Assembly (NCBI RefSeq): GCF_036711975.1
Contig: NC_091975.1
Location: 1,924,501-1,988,500 of the forward strand
DNA: 64,000 nucleotides
Source: Onthophagus taurus
Taxonomy: Eukaryota > Arthropoda > Insecta > Coleoptera > Scarabaeidae
Direction of reading: 5' to 3'
Every line of letters begins with the position of its first letter. The stretch's first letter is position 1. Shown in pieces: positions 1-12,700 of the stretch. The position numbers and the translations under genes were made by a program. Below the pieces are notes generated by a model. The model saw nothing but the letters and a program-made list of their open reading frames with translations. It had not been told where the DNA came from and did no database searches.

Positions 1-2180
1 TATTTGTTTTTACAAATTCGTCGTATATACCAATAATTGAACTTATTGTTATTAACATACCAATTATGGGCGTTTTTTTTCTTGAGGCGCATAAATAGTT
101 TCCCGAGTTATCTCTTAATAATAATAATTCATTTTGGGCACCTAATAAATATGGCCTCCAATAAAATTCGTTTCCCTGTCGAAGGGGAGATTTAAAATTT
201 TTACCAAACGGGTTAATTGAATTTAATACGTCAAACACATTATTAATTCTTTCTAAAAAGTTGATAGTTGCTTGACTATCTTTAAAATCATCCAACATCA
301 AACAGTTTTTTAGAAATTCTAAGGCTTTAGCAACACTGTTACTAAATACTTGTGCAGCCAAATTGACCTAAAAAAATTTCAAAAATTAGTTAAAAAACAT
401 TTTCTAAATTCTACTGCATGTTGTTTACCTTCATTTTTTGATTTTCCCAGTTTATATGGTTTTTTTTCAATTTTGCGGCTATTTTTAAACCTTCTTCTTC
501 TTGCAATTTTTGCAGCTTTACAATGTAATCCCATCTTACCATTTCATTTCTGCCATCCACTATAATATTTAATGTTGAGAAATGGTTTCTTAGTAACTTT
601 AGCATATGTGCTGCATCAAATATGGCATAAACGTTTTCTTTTGTTGTAGGATGACTAAAACATGGTCTAATATTTCGTAAATCTGACCAGTCACACCCTA
701 ACTCTTTAAACATTGCAAAATTGGTATTTGGTCCATCACACGTAATTGATGGCACTATGACGCCTACTTCATTTAATCTTATTAACGCTTCTTTAACGAG
801 GTTAGCTTTTTCTTGTCCGTTTAAGGATTTTATAAAAAAATATCCTATTGGTAATTTCCATTTTTGCGTCAAGCTAACCACCATAAAAACTAACGCCTCT
901 GATGCTGGTTCACGGTCATCATCTTCACTTGGTATACCGAAATCCACGTAACCAAAACCATTGATGTCTATTTTTTTCTTTATTGCAATTTCATCAAACA
1001 TTAAAGAACATATGTTTTTAAAGCCTTTTGATTCTTGTTGCTTAGTAATAGCATTCAATGTATTTAATGAAATTTGCTGAAAACCAGGTTCACAATTAAC
1101 AGCGGTGTACCATTTTCTAATTGTAGCTTGATGTGGCAATGCCAATTTAAATTCTTTACGAACGTATTCATACGCTCTACTTGAAAAAAAATTTAGTGTC
1201 ATTGCAAATTTTCGCAGATCAGGGGGATACAATTCTCTCGTAATAGCGCCCCGTTGGCTGTTTTTTATGTAGCGTAAAATTAAACTTTTCGGTACACCAT
1301 CCAATGACCTTTCCAAATACTCAACGCCTGTTGTTGAAACAAGATTAACATTGCGTAATTTTACAATTACTTGTTTTAGTGACTGAATCTGTTGTCTAAG
1401 GCTTTTAATGACTTTTTTTCGGTAAGCTAATTTCTGATCCTTTTTAGCAATTTTTTTACCTATTCTATGTTTTACGCTGCGAAATTTTTCTAAAGAAGAA
1501 CTAAAACATTAGGGAGTTAATAAAAAAAGTAAAATTAAATCAAAATTGACTGTATACCTGTAACTGTGAATACTTTGGATAAATTTCACACGCTTTCTTC
1601 TTGTTCCACTAGATGTTCCGCTTCCAGATGAATCCAATTGCCTAAAATGTTAAAAGCATATGATAATTGGAATAAAATTTTAGAAAAAATCAATATTACT
1701 AACCGTTTAGAACCTCTTCGACTACCATCTCCACTTCTATAATTAATTAATAGTTGTATTATAAAAGATAAATTATATTGCAAAGTTTATTCATATAAAA
1801 ACGAACTTACGAACTACTCATCTCCGGCAGTATAGAATCTTCCATTCTTTGATCCGACTCAGGAATATTAAGGAAAGGTAGAGCATTAGGACCTAAACAT
1901 TTTCTTCCACCTTTTACAATGAAATCTTCTTCAGTGAAATGTGCTGAACAAATGCGTAATGAACTTTTCCATGTCAAATGTTCCATTCTAATAAGCAACA
2001 AATATTTCTTAAACATTTCGCCTTCAGGTAATCTACATCATAAAATTTTATTCATTTTTATATTTATTTCTTTTTATATTTGGTTAAAACAATTTTATAT
2101 TATTACCTGTGAAATGATATTTCACTCTCTGGAGGAAGTAACCTCTGAACATTTTTACAATTTGGCACACAACAAGCCAT
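1..2180 (-). CDS. THAP-domain P-element-like transposase, 3' end beyond the window
   Basis: Cut-and-paste DNA transposase of the P-element/THAP9 type. Proposed exons on the minus strand are 2107-2180, 1811-2032, 1704-1736, 1558-1641, 429-1500 and 1-367 (open); all borders are GT/AG and all phases agree. Exons 1-2 give a THAP zinc finger: an N-terminal CCVPNC, then FHRLPEGE and RICSAHFTEEDF. A basic, coiled-coil-like stretch follows (exon 5 start), then a P-type RNase-H-like core with MFDEIAI and ITCDGPNTN, which match the first two catalytic Asp regions of P transposase, and FDAAHMLKLLRNHF, which resembles the family's conserved HMLKNLR block. About 617 codons are visible with no stop in frame. 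The initiator ATG at 2178-2180 directly opens the zinc finger. Terminal repeats were not found, so the element's right end is unknown. It could also be a domesticated THAP9-like gene. Confidence 0.85.
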
Positions 2181-4100
2181 ACTGTAAAATAAATTAAAAT
2201 AATTAAACAAAAACAATAAATGTTTATACATACACTATTATTATGGGAACTAGTGAAAAATGTTTTACTTACCTTTGTAAATTAACACGTTTTAACGTTA
2301 ATTTAAATCTATTTAAAACCCAAAAGCTATACAACTAAACTTAAAAACTATTCTAAGGAAACACTAACTAACGCAAAAATCTAACAACTATAAAAATAAA
2401 CTAAATAAACTATGTACTAAAAAACACTAAGAAAAATAATAAGAACACTAAGAAAAATAAGAAGACGCTAAGACAATGAAACAACTACAACGGCGGATAG
2501 ATCAAGAGTGATGTTGCTTTTAAAAGAAATATTTTACCCAACCAACAAATACATTCAGATGTTTGTTTTGTAGGCCTTTCTTACCTGCTAGGGACCCAAA
2601 TCTATTTTTACATTTTTCAAAGAAAAAACCTTATTCTTTTCAGGTAGTTCTTTTTTCTCATTTTATGCAATGCTTTTATTTCAATATTTTATTCCATTAT
2701 ATCAATATATTACATGCCCTGTGATTGAAAACAATAAACAATTTCTTCAATGATAATTATTCTAATTTCTTTTAAAGAATTCTTTAAATTGCTATATTGT
2801 TATAGTAATTTATTGTTTTAAAGTATTTCAGAATAAGAACAATAATCTCCTTCTTGCAACCGTAACAATTCACCATATTAATATGATTATAATCAATTAC
2901 ACACAATGTAATCTATCAATATAATCAATATAATTAGCCTATTAAGTTATTGATATAGGTATTTTTAAATATATCACTTATAGGTTAGGTTTTAAGTGAA
3001 AAAGGACAAAACAATAACTAACTTACTTCCACCCTACTTCCCAGCCATAAACAATGACAGTAGTATATTGCTATCTCAGTCATATTGGATAAAAATGGCC
3101 GCAATTAAAACTGTTAAGATTTTTTGGATGCGCAGTAGACCAAGCCTCATCTATATTACTATCTTTGTCTATGGATTTCCTCAATATACTTAAGCTTCAC
3201 TAGATTGCGTAAAGGAATCTACCTAAAATCGGTAAATTAACACATTTTAAAACTTTGTCAATCGTCTCATAGAGGGAACATATTAAAATTATTACATAGT
3301 ACTGCAAATATACGTTTACTGTGGTTTTTACAACATCCTATAAGGAATTTTAATACCGTTTTTATCAGTGTATCAATCAAATATATAACAGTTAACAATT
3401 TTGGGCAATTAATCCTTTCGAATAAAATATTAAATATAGATGCCCTTTGCAAATAAATGTGCTGTAGTCTCATGGTCACACAGTTTCTGAGGGGCCGAAG
3501 AGACGGACGTTCGGAAGCAAGAAAACGGAGCTTATTTCTCGGTGGGGAATACCGAGAGAGAGAGCTTTTTACAGATAACGAACAATAGATTTTTTGCTGT
3601 TCTTAATCTGTTTATTTGTCTTCTGCCCAAGTAATCCGTTTGAATTGAATATGTTTATATTACCCGTTTTTTTATAAAACGTTTAAAAAGACGTGAACAG
3701 TAAGTGGTGTCTTCATCAGTAATTATCTAATAGAACAAGGATTTTGGTAATTTTGTGGATTATGCAGATGAACACAAATCAAAAATTGTATGTAAAACGC
3801 GGTATTGTACTGCAATTAAAAATAGTTATTTATAACAAATATTGATAACAAATTTACCCATAAATTGTACATAGTTAAGATTTAGACAATTGTACAAAAT
3901 AAGATCCGAAAAGGTCCCTATTCTTTCAATGTGATGTTATACGAACAACAATTTTAATAGAGCAAGATCAAGAAACGGCTGAATCTTTACTTTTATTATT
4001 ATATCAAGGGTATTTTGTATCTAATGGCTAAACTCCTAGTGCGGTATCCTATTTTTTAGGATACTTTTAATTATAAGTACGAAGGCTTTCACGGTGTTAA
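2181..4100. other. Non-coding stretch beside the P-like gene
   Basis: Very AT-rich DNA with no convincing exon. The right end of the P-like element should lie in the first few hundred bases, but I see no clear terminal inverted repeat or 8-bp target duplication. About 3480-3560 is locally richer in G and purines and is unassigned. Confidence 0.4.
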
Positions 4101-4254
4101 TTAAACTAAAACTAAATCTAGCACTAGACCTAAAACTAGAAACTTTTGGGTTAAGCTGTGCGTTTTTTGAAAAAAAATTTAACGTCTCGGATGCCATGTT
4201 GCAACCTTCTTCAGAAACAAGTTCGAAAGTTTCTAGTTCTAGGTCTAGTGTTCC
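4101..4254. repeat. Hairpin-family interspersed repeat, copy 1 (two inverted arms)
   Basis: The left arm (4101-4162) runs through CTAGCACTAGACC and CTAGAAACTTTTGGGTTAAG. The right arm (4221-4254) is its inverse, with GAAAGTTTCTAGTTCTAGG. About 60 bp of unrelated sequence separates them. The same CTAG-rich motif joined to GGGTTTAGCC recurs at about 8257, 11537, 23144, 45672 and 58521. Confidence 0.65.
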
Positions 4255-4276
4255 AGACATTGAAGTTACTTACTAG

Positions 4277-4996
4277 CAGTGTTGTTAAATACCCGGATAT
4301 TTATTTTCAAGGGAAGATTCCCTGAATATATATACGGGGGTATTTACCCAAGATGGGTATTTAGAGGTATTTATAAAATTTTATTCAAATTGAGTTGATG
4401 GCAGTTTTGCAACCACTTCAAGAATGCAGAGTCGATTATCGATACACCAAACATATTTATAGCATTTACAAGAATGCTACAATGACGGTAGAATTGCATA
4501 AAAGTGCCATAGGTCGTGGGGTAAGATAAGGTGATACAATGTTGAACCCAAATTGTTCATCACAATCCTGGAGAGGGCATTTAAACAACTGAATTGGATC
4601 CAAAAAGCATAAACATTGATGGCAAATACCTAAGTAATTTGCGCTACGCAGATGATATAGTCCTTATTTCGGATAGCCTTAGAAAGATGAAACTGATTCT
4701 GAACGAAACAATAAACGTTAAATAATATATTAAGTTTTAATCATAATAACTTGATAATCTAAATTACGACAATTTGTTTGATGATAATACGTCTTCGATC
4801 GTTGACAATTCCTCGTCTTGTCTATTTCATCATCTTGCTCTCGCTTTTTTCCGAATCTGTTATATTTTTACTTGTATCATTTTTATACGTAGGTACTGTT
4901 TGGGTATTTATCTTGGGCTGGGGTAAATACCCGGATAAATACCCATTTTATAAATACATACCTACCCGCCGGGTATTTACCCAACGCCCATCACTG
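4277..4996. mobile_element. Non-autonomous hAT-like element with 8-bp target duplication
   Basis: The ends begin CAGTGTTG and, on the other strand, CAGTGATGGG, in line with hAT termini. The flanks are cttactag (4269-4276) and tctactag (4997-5004). These are 8 bp long with six matches, and both fit the nTnnnnAn pattern common at hAT insertions. Both ends carry many subterminal copies of TAAATACCC or its inverse GGGTATTTA (4288-4375 and about 4908-4985), typical of hAT transposase binding regions. No transposase is present. The middle holds a LINE fragment. Confidence 0.65.
4390..4720 (+). mobile_element. RTE-like LINE reverse-transcriptase fragment inside the hAT-like element
   Basis: Translation in two plus-strand frames gives GRGVR, a stop, GDTMLNP, and then NIDGKYLSNLRYADDIVLIS. 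These match the QGD-SP and Y/F-ADD motifs of RTE/BovB-type reverse transcriptase. The frame shifts and contains stops, so it is a dead fragment. It lies wholly between the two hAT-like ends, so either the LINE inserted into the element or the element captured it. Confidence 0.65.
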
Positions 4997-5004
4997 TCTA
5001 CTAG

Positions 5005-5918
5005 TAGTTCAATAGCGGGCCTAATTTAGTAGTTATACATTTATTTAGTATTAAGCTTCACCTACTTATATAATTTTATTTTAAAGCAGTTCAAAAAACG
5101 CTATTCATACGAAATGGTCGAAAAATACGATAAGATCGTAAAAGATGCAATATAATAAACAGACCGCTCGCACAAACTGTTTTGCCACGCCATACGCCCT
5201 TTGGGTTCGGGGCTAAATTGAAATTAGCGAAGAAATTAGAATATTCTTACCGTGGGAAATTTCAATACAACTCATTTATACTAAAAAAAATCAAAAAAAT
5301 GTACACATAAAAAGTAACCGGAGAATTATTATCCACGGCACCAAGAACTCGGTTTCGAAACTCTTCTTAAATCCCTTCTTTATCTACGTTATTATCAACA
5401 ATTATCTAAATATCTCACCGTGCGGTCGTAGAGTTCGTCTTTCTATGCATTTTTTATTTGAAAGTTTTTTGGCTACATCAAACGGTAAACGCGTTCTGTT
5501 GGAATTAAATTTTCAGCCCTGAGACTACAGCCTTAATATATTTTTCTATACCAACACTTTTCATAATACCATGACAAATAATCGGCCGGTCGTAGCGGTA
5601 TAAAAACACGTCTATACAATAGTCGATGTGTTTCTGTCTCACTTTTCAGTAGAAGCGAAACATCTGTATTTTAAAGATGCTAAACCAAACACTTTGCGAC
5701 CTCTACAAATCAGAGAAGAAACTATACAAATTTTTTTATCAGTTTTTAGAACCCAAGTAAATTGAACGGCCACCTTAATGATTTTTAAACGTTCTATACT
5801 ATTCTCAACGCTTATATTAGGGTAAAATAATAAAATAATATTCGTAGATTTATACCACATATAATTTTATTTTAGTTTAGTTAAAAAATCTCCTTTAGCT
5901 TCCCAAAATACACAAAAA
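5005..5918. other. Intergenic DNA upstream of CutA
   Basis: I see no coding exon here. A possible splice acceptor (ttttattttag) about 45 bp before the CutA ATG suggests an upstream 5' untranslated exon somewhere in this stretch. Confidence 0.4.
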
Positions 5919-6263
5919 ATGTCGAACTCCTACGTTTCGGGGACTCATTCTGCGGCATATGTAACCGCTCCTAACGAAGAAGTTGCAAAAAAAATAGCTC
6001 ATGGATTAGTTTCACATAAATTGGCTGCTTGTGTTAATATCATCCCAAAAATCACGTCCGTTTATGAATGGGAAGGTAAAATCGAAGAAGACTCTGAAGT
6101 TTTGATGATGATTAAGACGAGAAGTACTAAAATTCCCGAATTAACGGAATTTGTAAAAAGTAATCATCCTTATACGGTTTGTGAGGTGATTTCAATTCCC
6201 ATCGAAGGTGGAAATCAACAATATTTGAATTGGATCGGGGATGTTGTACCAAATAAAAATTAA
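5919..6263 (+). CDS. CutA divalent-cation tolerance family protein
   Basis: A 114-residue single-exon protein of the CutA1 family, a small trimeric ferredoxin-like fold found from bacteria to animals. In bacteria it is linked to copper tolerance; its animal role is not settled. Diagnostic blocks are [16 protein letters not shown] near residue 12, LAACVNIIP around 35-43, [14 protein letters not shown] around 47-60 and [17 protein letters not shown] toward the C-terminus. The length is close to that of the core domain, so this reading lacks the long N-terminal extension seen in mammalian CUTA. A spliced upstream exon could add one. An AATAAA lies about 20 bp after the stop. Confidence 0.92.
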   Translation: MSNSYVSGTHSAAYVTAPNEEVAKKIAHGLVSHKLAACVNIIPKITSVYEWEGKIEEDSEVLMMIKTRSTKIPELTEFVKSNHPYTVCEVISIPIEGGNQQYLNWIGDVVPNKN

Positions 6264-7587
6264 ATTAGATTATGTGAAAAAAAATAAATGTTTTAGAATT
6301 TAGAAATCTTTAAATAAAGATGTTATTTTAAGGTAACCAATAATCATAAAAGATATCAAGAATAAAACATAACTATAAAGAGGAATTGCAAAGTTTTTGG
6401 AGAAAAAAGTTTGAGTACTATAAGAAAATCCAATTCAAGTTGTCGTTATGGTAGGACAAAGTTAGAATTGGAAATTTATAGCCTTCAGCTTGACAGCTTT
6501 ATTCGAAAAGTTTCTCCGTAGGCGAATTTGCCTTTTACTTTTACCGTTCCTTTTTCCCCTATAAACAGTTTAATCAATTTCTGTTAGCATCACTTCAAAT
6601 ACATCAAAAACTCGCTCCATTTTATCTTTGACCATGTTAAACAGCAATCCTCTCATCTATTCTAATGCAAATTTACTTTTTGTTGTTAGTTTGACAACAA
6701 AACTTCAAAATAAGTATTTGAGAGACCTCTAGCGGTATATAATTAAAAAAATATTCATCTTTAATTTTTTAATTAATACGCGTATTTTATATTTAAATAA
6801 TCACGAATTAAAAAAAGAATATATTAAATTTAGTATATTAATTGTTATTTAGTATATCATTAAATTAATTAGAATTGTAAATTAATTTTTTTAATACCTA
6901 TATGTCAAAAATTTGACCGTTTTTTCTTGTCATTTTAAAACAATAGTTTGAAGAGTTTAAAAAAACGCTTTATTCTAATAAAGAGTGCCATTATCGACAT
7001 AAACGAAATCCGCTCTTTTAAAGGTAAGCTTAATCTTTTAATGGACCTCCATAAAAAACGCGAAAAAAAATAATACTGTGTAAAAGGGAAGTTTTGTTAT
7101 CTTTGTCAACAAGATACTCAAATTAACATTTCAACAAGAAATTGTGTGGTAAAGGTCGAGGTTATGGGCCCTATACCGTAGGTACCCGTTTCTTGTTGAA
7201 TTGTACCCTTGGAAATATTTAAAGCAACCCTTGAGACGGGAGAAGTTTCCGACCGTGAGATATTAATAACGAGAGGGTATAAAATTAACTAGATGTCAGA
7301 TCTTGATAAGGGTAGTTTCCACCCTTTTTATTATACCTAAAGTAATTTCACAAATAAAACTTAAAGAACAATAAGACAATTATGATGTATAAATTTGTAT
7401 AGCTAACTTCACATTATAACTATTACAATTAATACTTGTCAATGTCAAAAACTTTTTTTATGTCAAATCTGTATTTAATTTTATAATTATTATAAATAAA
7501 GACAAATCAAAACGGAGATTGTGATGAAATAAGGTAAGAATCTCAATGAAAAAGATGAATTAGTCACTAAAAGAAAAAAATTATGAT
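6264..7587. other. Intergenic DNA with a short inverted repeat
   Basis: No coding exon is seen. An inverted repeat pairs TTCAACAAGAAA (about 7131-7144) with TTTCTTGTTGAA (about 7189-7202) around a loop of some 45 bp that holds GGGCCC. It could be a small hairpin or a remnant of a foldback element. Confidence 0.4.
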
Positions 7588-8788
7588 TTAATTATTAAAA
7601 AAAAATTTTTTTTCACCAATTAAAACGGTTTCTTGAATTCCTTTCGATTTCCAAAACTCCAAATGTTCATTTCTTGATACTTTTAAGGGCAAAGGCCATA
7701 AACTCGAAACGCATTTTATTTCCATACTAAAATATTCCGGTTTCGAAATAAATTTTAACCCCAAAGTAGTCGTTATTAATCCTTGTTCGTCCTTGTAATG
7801 CGGATATTGAATCAAATTCGATCCAGAATCGATCTAAAATAACATTAAAAAAAAAACAGAAGTCTAAATTTAATTCAAATTAAATTAATTAAATTTAAAA
7901 AACAATCTACTTTTTTATTATTAATGTACCAATAAAGAGTTGACATTGGAAAAGTTTTTCCCGAAGTACAATTTAAATTGAATTCAGCCCCATTTTTTTC
8001 TATATTTGAAATCGTTGGTGGGTGCTTAGAAAAATCTATAAAAAAATGATATAAAAATTAATTTAAAATTCTTTTTTTTTTTAAGTTACAAATAATTTCC
8101 ATTCGAGCTTCGCTTTGTGCAGAAGCGAAAGAAGGAGCTTCAGCGGAAACTTCACATCGAAATAAACCGGATGTTTTTAATCCAACCGATTTTAAAAGGA
8201 CCCTTTTACTATCAGATGCGTTTATCTACAAAGAAAAAGGATATTTAAAATTAAGCTCTCTGAGACGCACGGCTAAACCCGAAACTTTCTAGTTCTAGGT
8301 GAAGTGTTAGTTCTAATGCTAGTATTAGTTCTAATTTTAGTTGTTATTCATCGTTAGATTGATGTCTATTAATTCCTTACATCGAGGTTTTACTGTATTG
8401 AATTAAAACCATCATAAATTTTAAATGTTTATAAATTACTTACATTAACATTAACTCCTTCAACTTTAAAACTTGTTGCCGGTGGTTTTCGTTTTGGCAC
8501 ATAACGATAAAACTCTTCATTATCCTTGTACCATTTGACCGAGTAAAGACTTTCGGGTTTTAAATTGTACTCGCAAAGAAATTGGGCTATTTCATCGTAC
8601 ACTTTAAATTGGGGCACGCTTACCCGCACCCTTAAATTTCCATAATCCGCAGTCTTCTTTATAACCCTGGCGGCGTCGTTCGCAGTTGAAATAAACTTTA
8701 AACCAGCGAATTTAATTGATTCAATTTGCGATGGCTTTAAAACCAATAATATTTTTATTAACAAAATTCTAAATAACTCGAAATCCAT
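7588..8788 (-). CDS. Beaten-path-like secreted or anchored immunoglobulin protein
   Basis: Four exons on the minus strand: 8444-8788, 8090-8225, 7911-8035 and 7588-7833, giving 283 residues with consistent phases. The N-terminus (FRILLIKILLVL) looks like a signal peptide. The first Ig domain has the Beat signature VPQF, FLCEYNL, SLYSVKWYKDNEEFYRY and GLFRCEVSAEAPSF. The second carries LNCTSG, LYWYINN and the late Cys in IKCVSSL. In Drosophila, Beat proteins bind Sidestep-family partners on target cells to steer motor axons. I cannot say which Beat subfamily this is. No clear C-terminal membrane or GPI segment is seen, so it may be secreted. Intron 1 holds a copy of the hairpin repeat. Confidence 0.85.
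8257..8345 (+). repeat. Hairpin-family interspersed repeat, copy 2
   Basis: Starts CTCTGAGACGCACGGCTAAA, passes through AGTTCTAGG and several CTAG-type repeats, and ends near TTAGTTGTTATTC. It lies in intron 1 of the Beat-like gene, about 30 bp upstream (genome plus sense) of the acceptor of exon 2. Only one strand of the hairpin is present. Confidence 0.7.
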
Positions 8789-9743
8789 CGCGATTTATTT
8801 ATTTAATTTTTTTTTCAATCGCATTTTTATTGTTTATTCGAGATTATCTAAAATAGTAACGAAATAATGTGGATTATAAAAGTGTAATTAACTTTATTTT
8901 TGTTTTAAAACTCCAACTCAATTTGATTTCTCGCTTTTACAACTTGTAAAAGTGATTAAAACGCGAGTTTTCGCTCAAATTATAACGTAAACCAACTTTA
9001 GAAAAGCTAATTTCGACGGAACCTTTTGAAAGCTTGCATCGCGACACCCCATCAGCAAAAAGATAAGATATTTTCATCATTTTCCCTTTTAAGAACTTTC
9101 AGACCCTTTCATCTCAACGAAAAGCTTTGCTTTTACGAACCGCCTAATTTAAAAGGTTTCATCGCTTTTTTTATGACTAAATTATGAAGATAATTTTCAA
9201 ATACAAAAAGTTTGAGCTTAATACTAACCTTTAACGATTATTATTTGCCTTGACTTAAAAATGAAACTAATTTAATTTTTTTGTTAACTTGTTTGGTAAC
9301 CGATGTGGTTTAAAACGAGTTCGCGCACGTACTAAACCCGGAAGAGAACGTGGTAAAAAGCTGCGCTTCTAATTTTAGAGTTTGCGCAATGAAAATGTTA
9401 TTATTATTAATAATTTATTGCCTCCAATGGTTGTTACTTGTTGTTTATAATTTGTTTACAATATTTTCTCCAGTATAAAAAACGGAACCCTCCTTCCCCA
9501 TTTCAACACCCTCGGCTCCTCACCCCTTCTCTTAAAATCTGCTTACTGTTTGTACATCCTCCAGCAATCCTTGTTCTCTCCATCCACATACTTATTCTGG
9601 TTGTTCCTTGATTGAGATCTCTAATTCCCAATTTTTCTTCTTACAAAACATCATCTTCGTTTTGTCTACGTTCATTTTTTACTAATTTACATAACTATAA
9701 CAATTATTACCTAAGAAACGACAAAAAAAATAATTTTAATAAA
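8789..9743. other. Intergenic region between Beat-like and androglobin genes
   Basis: No coding exon beyond a possible in-frame N-terminal extension of androglobin from an ATG at 9612. It should hold the promoters of both divergently transcribed genes. Confidence 0.4.
9474..9481 (+). promoter_or_regulatory. Candidate TATA box for androglobin
   Basis: TATAAAAA lies about 270 bp before the chosen ATG and on the coding strand. It would imply a long leader. An in-frame ATG at 9612 makes the exact start ambiguous. Confidence 0.3.
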
Positions 9744-12700
9744 ATGTCATCCGCTCGTTTACCAAAATCTTATTTAATTTTTCCTCAGTGGTCAGATGCC
9801 GAGTTAAACGGCGAGAAATGGGATACAGATCCAAAAAAAGAAGACGTCAAAAAGACGTTGCCGCTCCGAAGACAAACGATCGGTTCACAATCGAGTGCTT
9901 CAATTAAAGCACCCTCCTTAATTTTAGATGATCAAGTTGAAGATTCGCAAATGTGTTTAATGCCGCCGAGTCTTGAAGGATCAATTGCTGATTGGAAAAG
10001 ACCCGCAGAATTATTTAGAGACGTGAGGCAAATATTTTAATAATAATTGAAATAATTTAAAATTTTCTTTTAGGTTGAATTGCTCGTTTCATCAACATGC
10101 ATTAAACCGATTGAGTTAAGATTCGGTTCCAATCACATCCTTTACAGCGACTTCATGCGTGATTACGTCAGCGCAATAACAATTCTAGAATATTTTAGTT
10201 TACAATCAGTTTGGCCCCTTGAAGGAGTTAACGCAACATATTTTCCAAACACCGATGGTTTCCCCTGGAAACCTTGGCACCATATTTACGCCCTATGCAA
10301 AGCTGGGAAAGGCCAACAACATGCACCTAAATATAATAAAAACGGTAAATACGTCGTGAGGTTATTTTGGATGGGGTTTTGGCGAAAAGTAATCGTTGAT
10401 GATTCAGTCCCTGTTGATTCCGAAGGAAAACCTCTTCTACCAATGTATCCATTTACTCGGCCACCCCCACCACCGAAACCACCACCGGGTAAAGACCCAA
10501 AAGATGCCAAAGATTCAAAAAAAGGTAAAGGTAAAGATAAAGATAAAGGAAGTAAAAGTTCGAAAAAGAAAGTGACAGTTGTTGAAAATCCTCAATATGA
10601 AATATGGCCGTTGATTCTTTGTAAAGGTTTATTAAAAATCGCGGCGTTATCTTGGAAAAACGATAACGAAATCAACGATTACAGTGCTATTCATTGTTTA
10701 ACCGGGTGGATTTATCAAAAGTTATTAGTGAATAATATGAGTCCGATGGAAATTTGGGATGTTTGTCAAGGATACGCTCCTAAATATCTATACCCCGACG
10801 AAGTTATTGCGAAAGCTAAAGCGAGCGGGGTTAGCGCAAAAAAAAGTGATTCAAAAAAATCTAGTGGGAAAAGTTCGAAAAAAAGTGCTGCCAACGAAGT
10901 TTACGTTCCAGAAGAAGAAGATACCACAAAATTATATTGCTTAGTTGGATTATGTAAAGATTTAAAAAGTGTTCTCGATGATTTTACCTTGGATGATATC
11001 CCGGAAGAATGGTGTCAAGATATTTTAATCGAACAATATCGTGATCATCCTTTAGAAAGACCCAAAGAACTTCCAGGTAAAGTTTAACTGTATTAATTAA
11101 ACATCTTAAGTTGGTTATGTTATCAGGTGGAAAGAATCAGATGAAATTTCTGATGGTATAGAAGTTCTTAAAATTTTTTTTTATTTTACTTTCTTATGTA
11201 ATTTGTTGTGAAAGTTAACGATTTTGTGCGGTTAAGCCGAGATCGCTTGCGGGCGAAACTCTTCTATTAATATCAACCCAAAATTATTGTGGAAATTATT
11301 GTCTTCTAAAGATGCACGGTTAATTAACCCAACCAAGCGTGGGGTTGGAGTCCATCTTTGGACAACCCCTGTCTTCGTCTTCTCCGGAATCACCCTCATG
11401 AGTTTTCTTCGTAGTATCCACTTTCTTCCTCTTTACTCTTCTCCGGGATTGGAGCATTTTCTGACCACTTACTCCTCTCTCCCTCCGTAAACCGGTATAC
11501 AATAATCTAACTATGAATATACAACATCTAACAACTAAGAACTAACACTAGACCTAGCACTAGAAACATTTGGTTTTAACTGTGCGCCTGAAGACATCAT
11601 TTTCACAATTGCAATTGTACAATTATAATACACAATTATATTATATATATTTTTCTTTTTTAGTTTTAGCTCGTTGGAAACGTTTCCGTTGGTTAAAATG
11701 GGCAATAAGTAAAGGATTATGGCCCGCGGAAGATTTGTCAATACCAATACGTTGTTTAAAATTCTTCAGCAGTTTAAATAAATCCCCAGATGAGCGACAA
11801 CCGAAACCGGATATGTACCAAGATAAAAATCGATCAAATTTAAGACTTCGCAGTCGATTAAGTTTGAAAAGCATGAAAAGTGCGAAAAGTATAAGCAAAT
11901 CGTCCATAAAAAGTGGAAAAAAAGGTGGAAAAAATGCTAAAGTAAAAATAGCGGTCGCCGATAAGAGTCTTTGGGTTGATTTCGCTGATGTACAACAAAA
12001 GTTAATTTCTTTATCGGTTTATTTTCGCCCATCGGCGTTTAATAGTGTTGTGAGGGTGTCTGATTTTTTTCCTTTAGCATCGGATGCCCCACCACCAAAA
12101 GGTGGTAAAGATAAAGGTAAAAAGGATAAAGGTGGTGATGAAAAAACATGGGTTGATGTTGGGTACCAACTAAGAGAATCAACGAATCAATCTAGAATGA
12201 TAGTCATTAATAATTTATCGCCTAAATTCATTGCTATTAATTTAACGATTGCTGGGAAGGTTGAAAGAATTTCGACTGAAATTGAACCAGAAGATTCCTC
12301 ATATGGCTATGTTTTAATGACCGAATTTTTTTGGTACACCCATAATTATGGCCCGGCGAGAGCTTTCTTAAAAACAGACGGTACTAAATCAACTTTGCTT
12401 CATTTAAAACCGGGTAAAACGGTTTTAAGGATGTTTTTGAGGAGTACTAGGAATTTTGTGATAACGGTCCTATCGAATACCCAAATTTCTTTTGGGCTAA
12501 TTAACGAAATCCAGGAAGCGTTTACGCAAGAATCGTTACTTTTGCAACAAATGACTCAAGATGTTTGTACGGCTTTTGGAAAGTTAATAAATTCGTTTGG
12601 GACGGCGGATTACGTGGAGTGCTCAAGAAATTTCCATAAACTATATCGATCTAATATGCCACTAACTAAAAAAGAAAATGAAACTTTGTACAAGGGGTTT

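Noticed and set aside
3480-3560. Purine-rich block that might be an LTR edge
   Set aside because: No matching second copy, primer-binding site or coding remnant nearby.
11130-11154. A possible tiny androglobin exon between acceptor and donor-like sites
   Set aside because: It breaks the frame. Joining 11076 directly to 11664 gives the expected VLARWKRFRW and a total length divisible by three.
11287-11490. 67-codon ORF in the androglobin intron
   Set aside because: Pro/Ser/Leu-rich with no similarity to androglobin, and not flanked by fitting splice sites.
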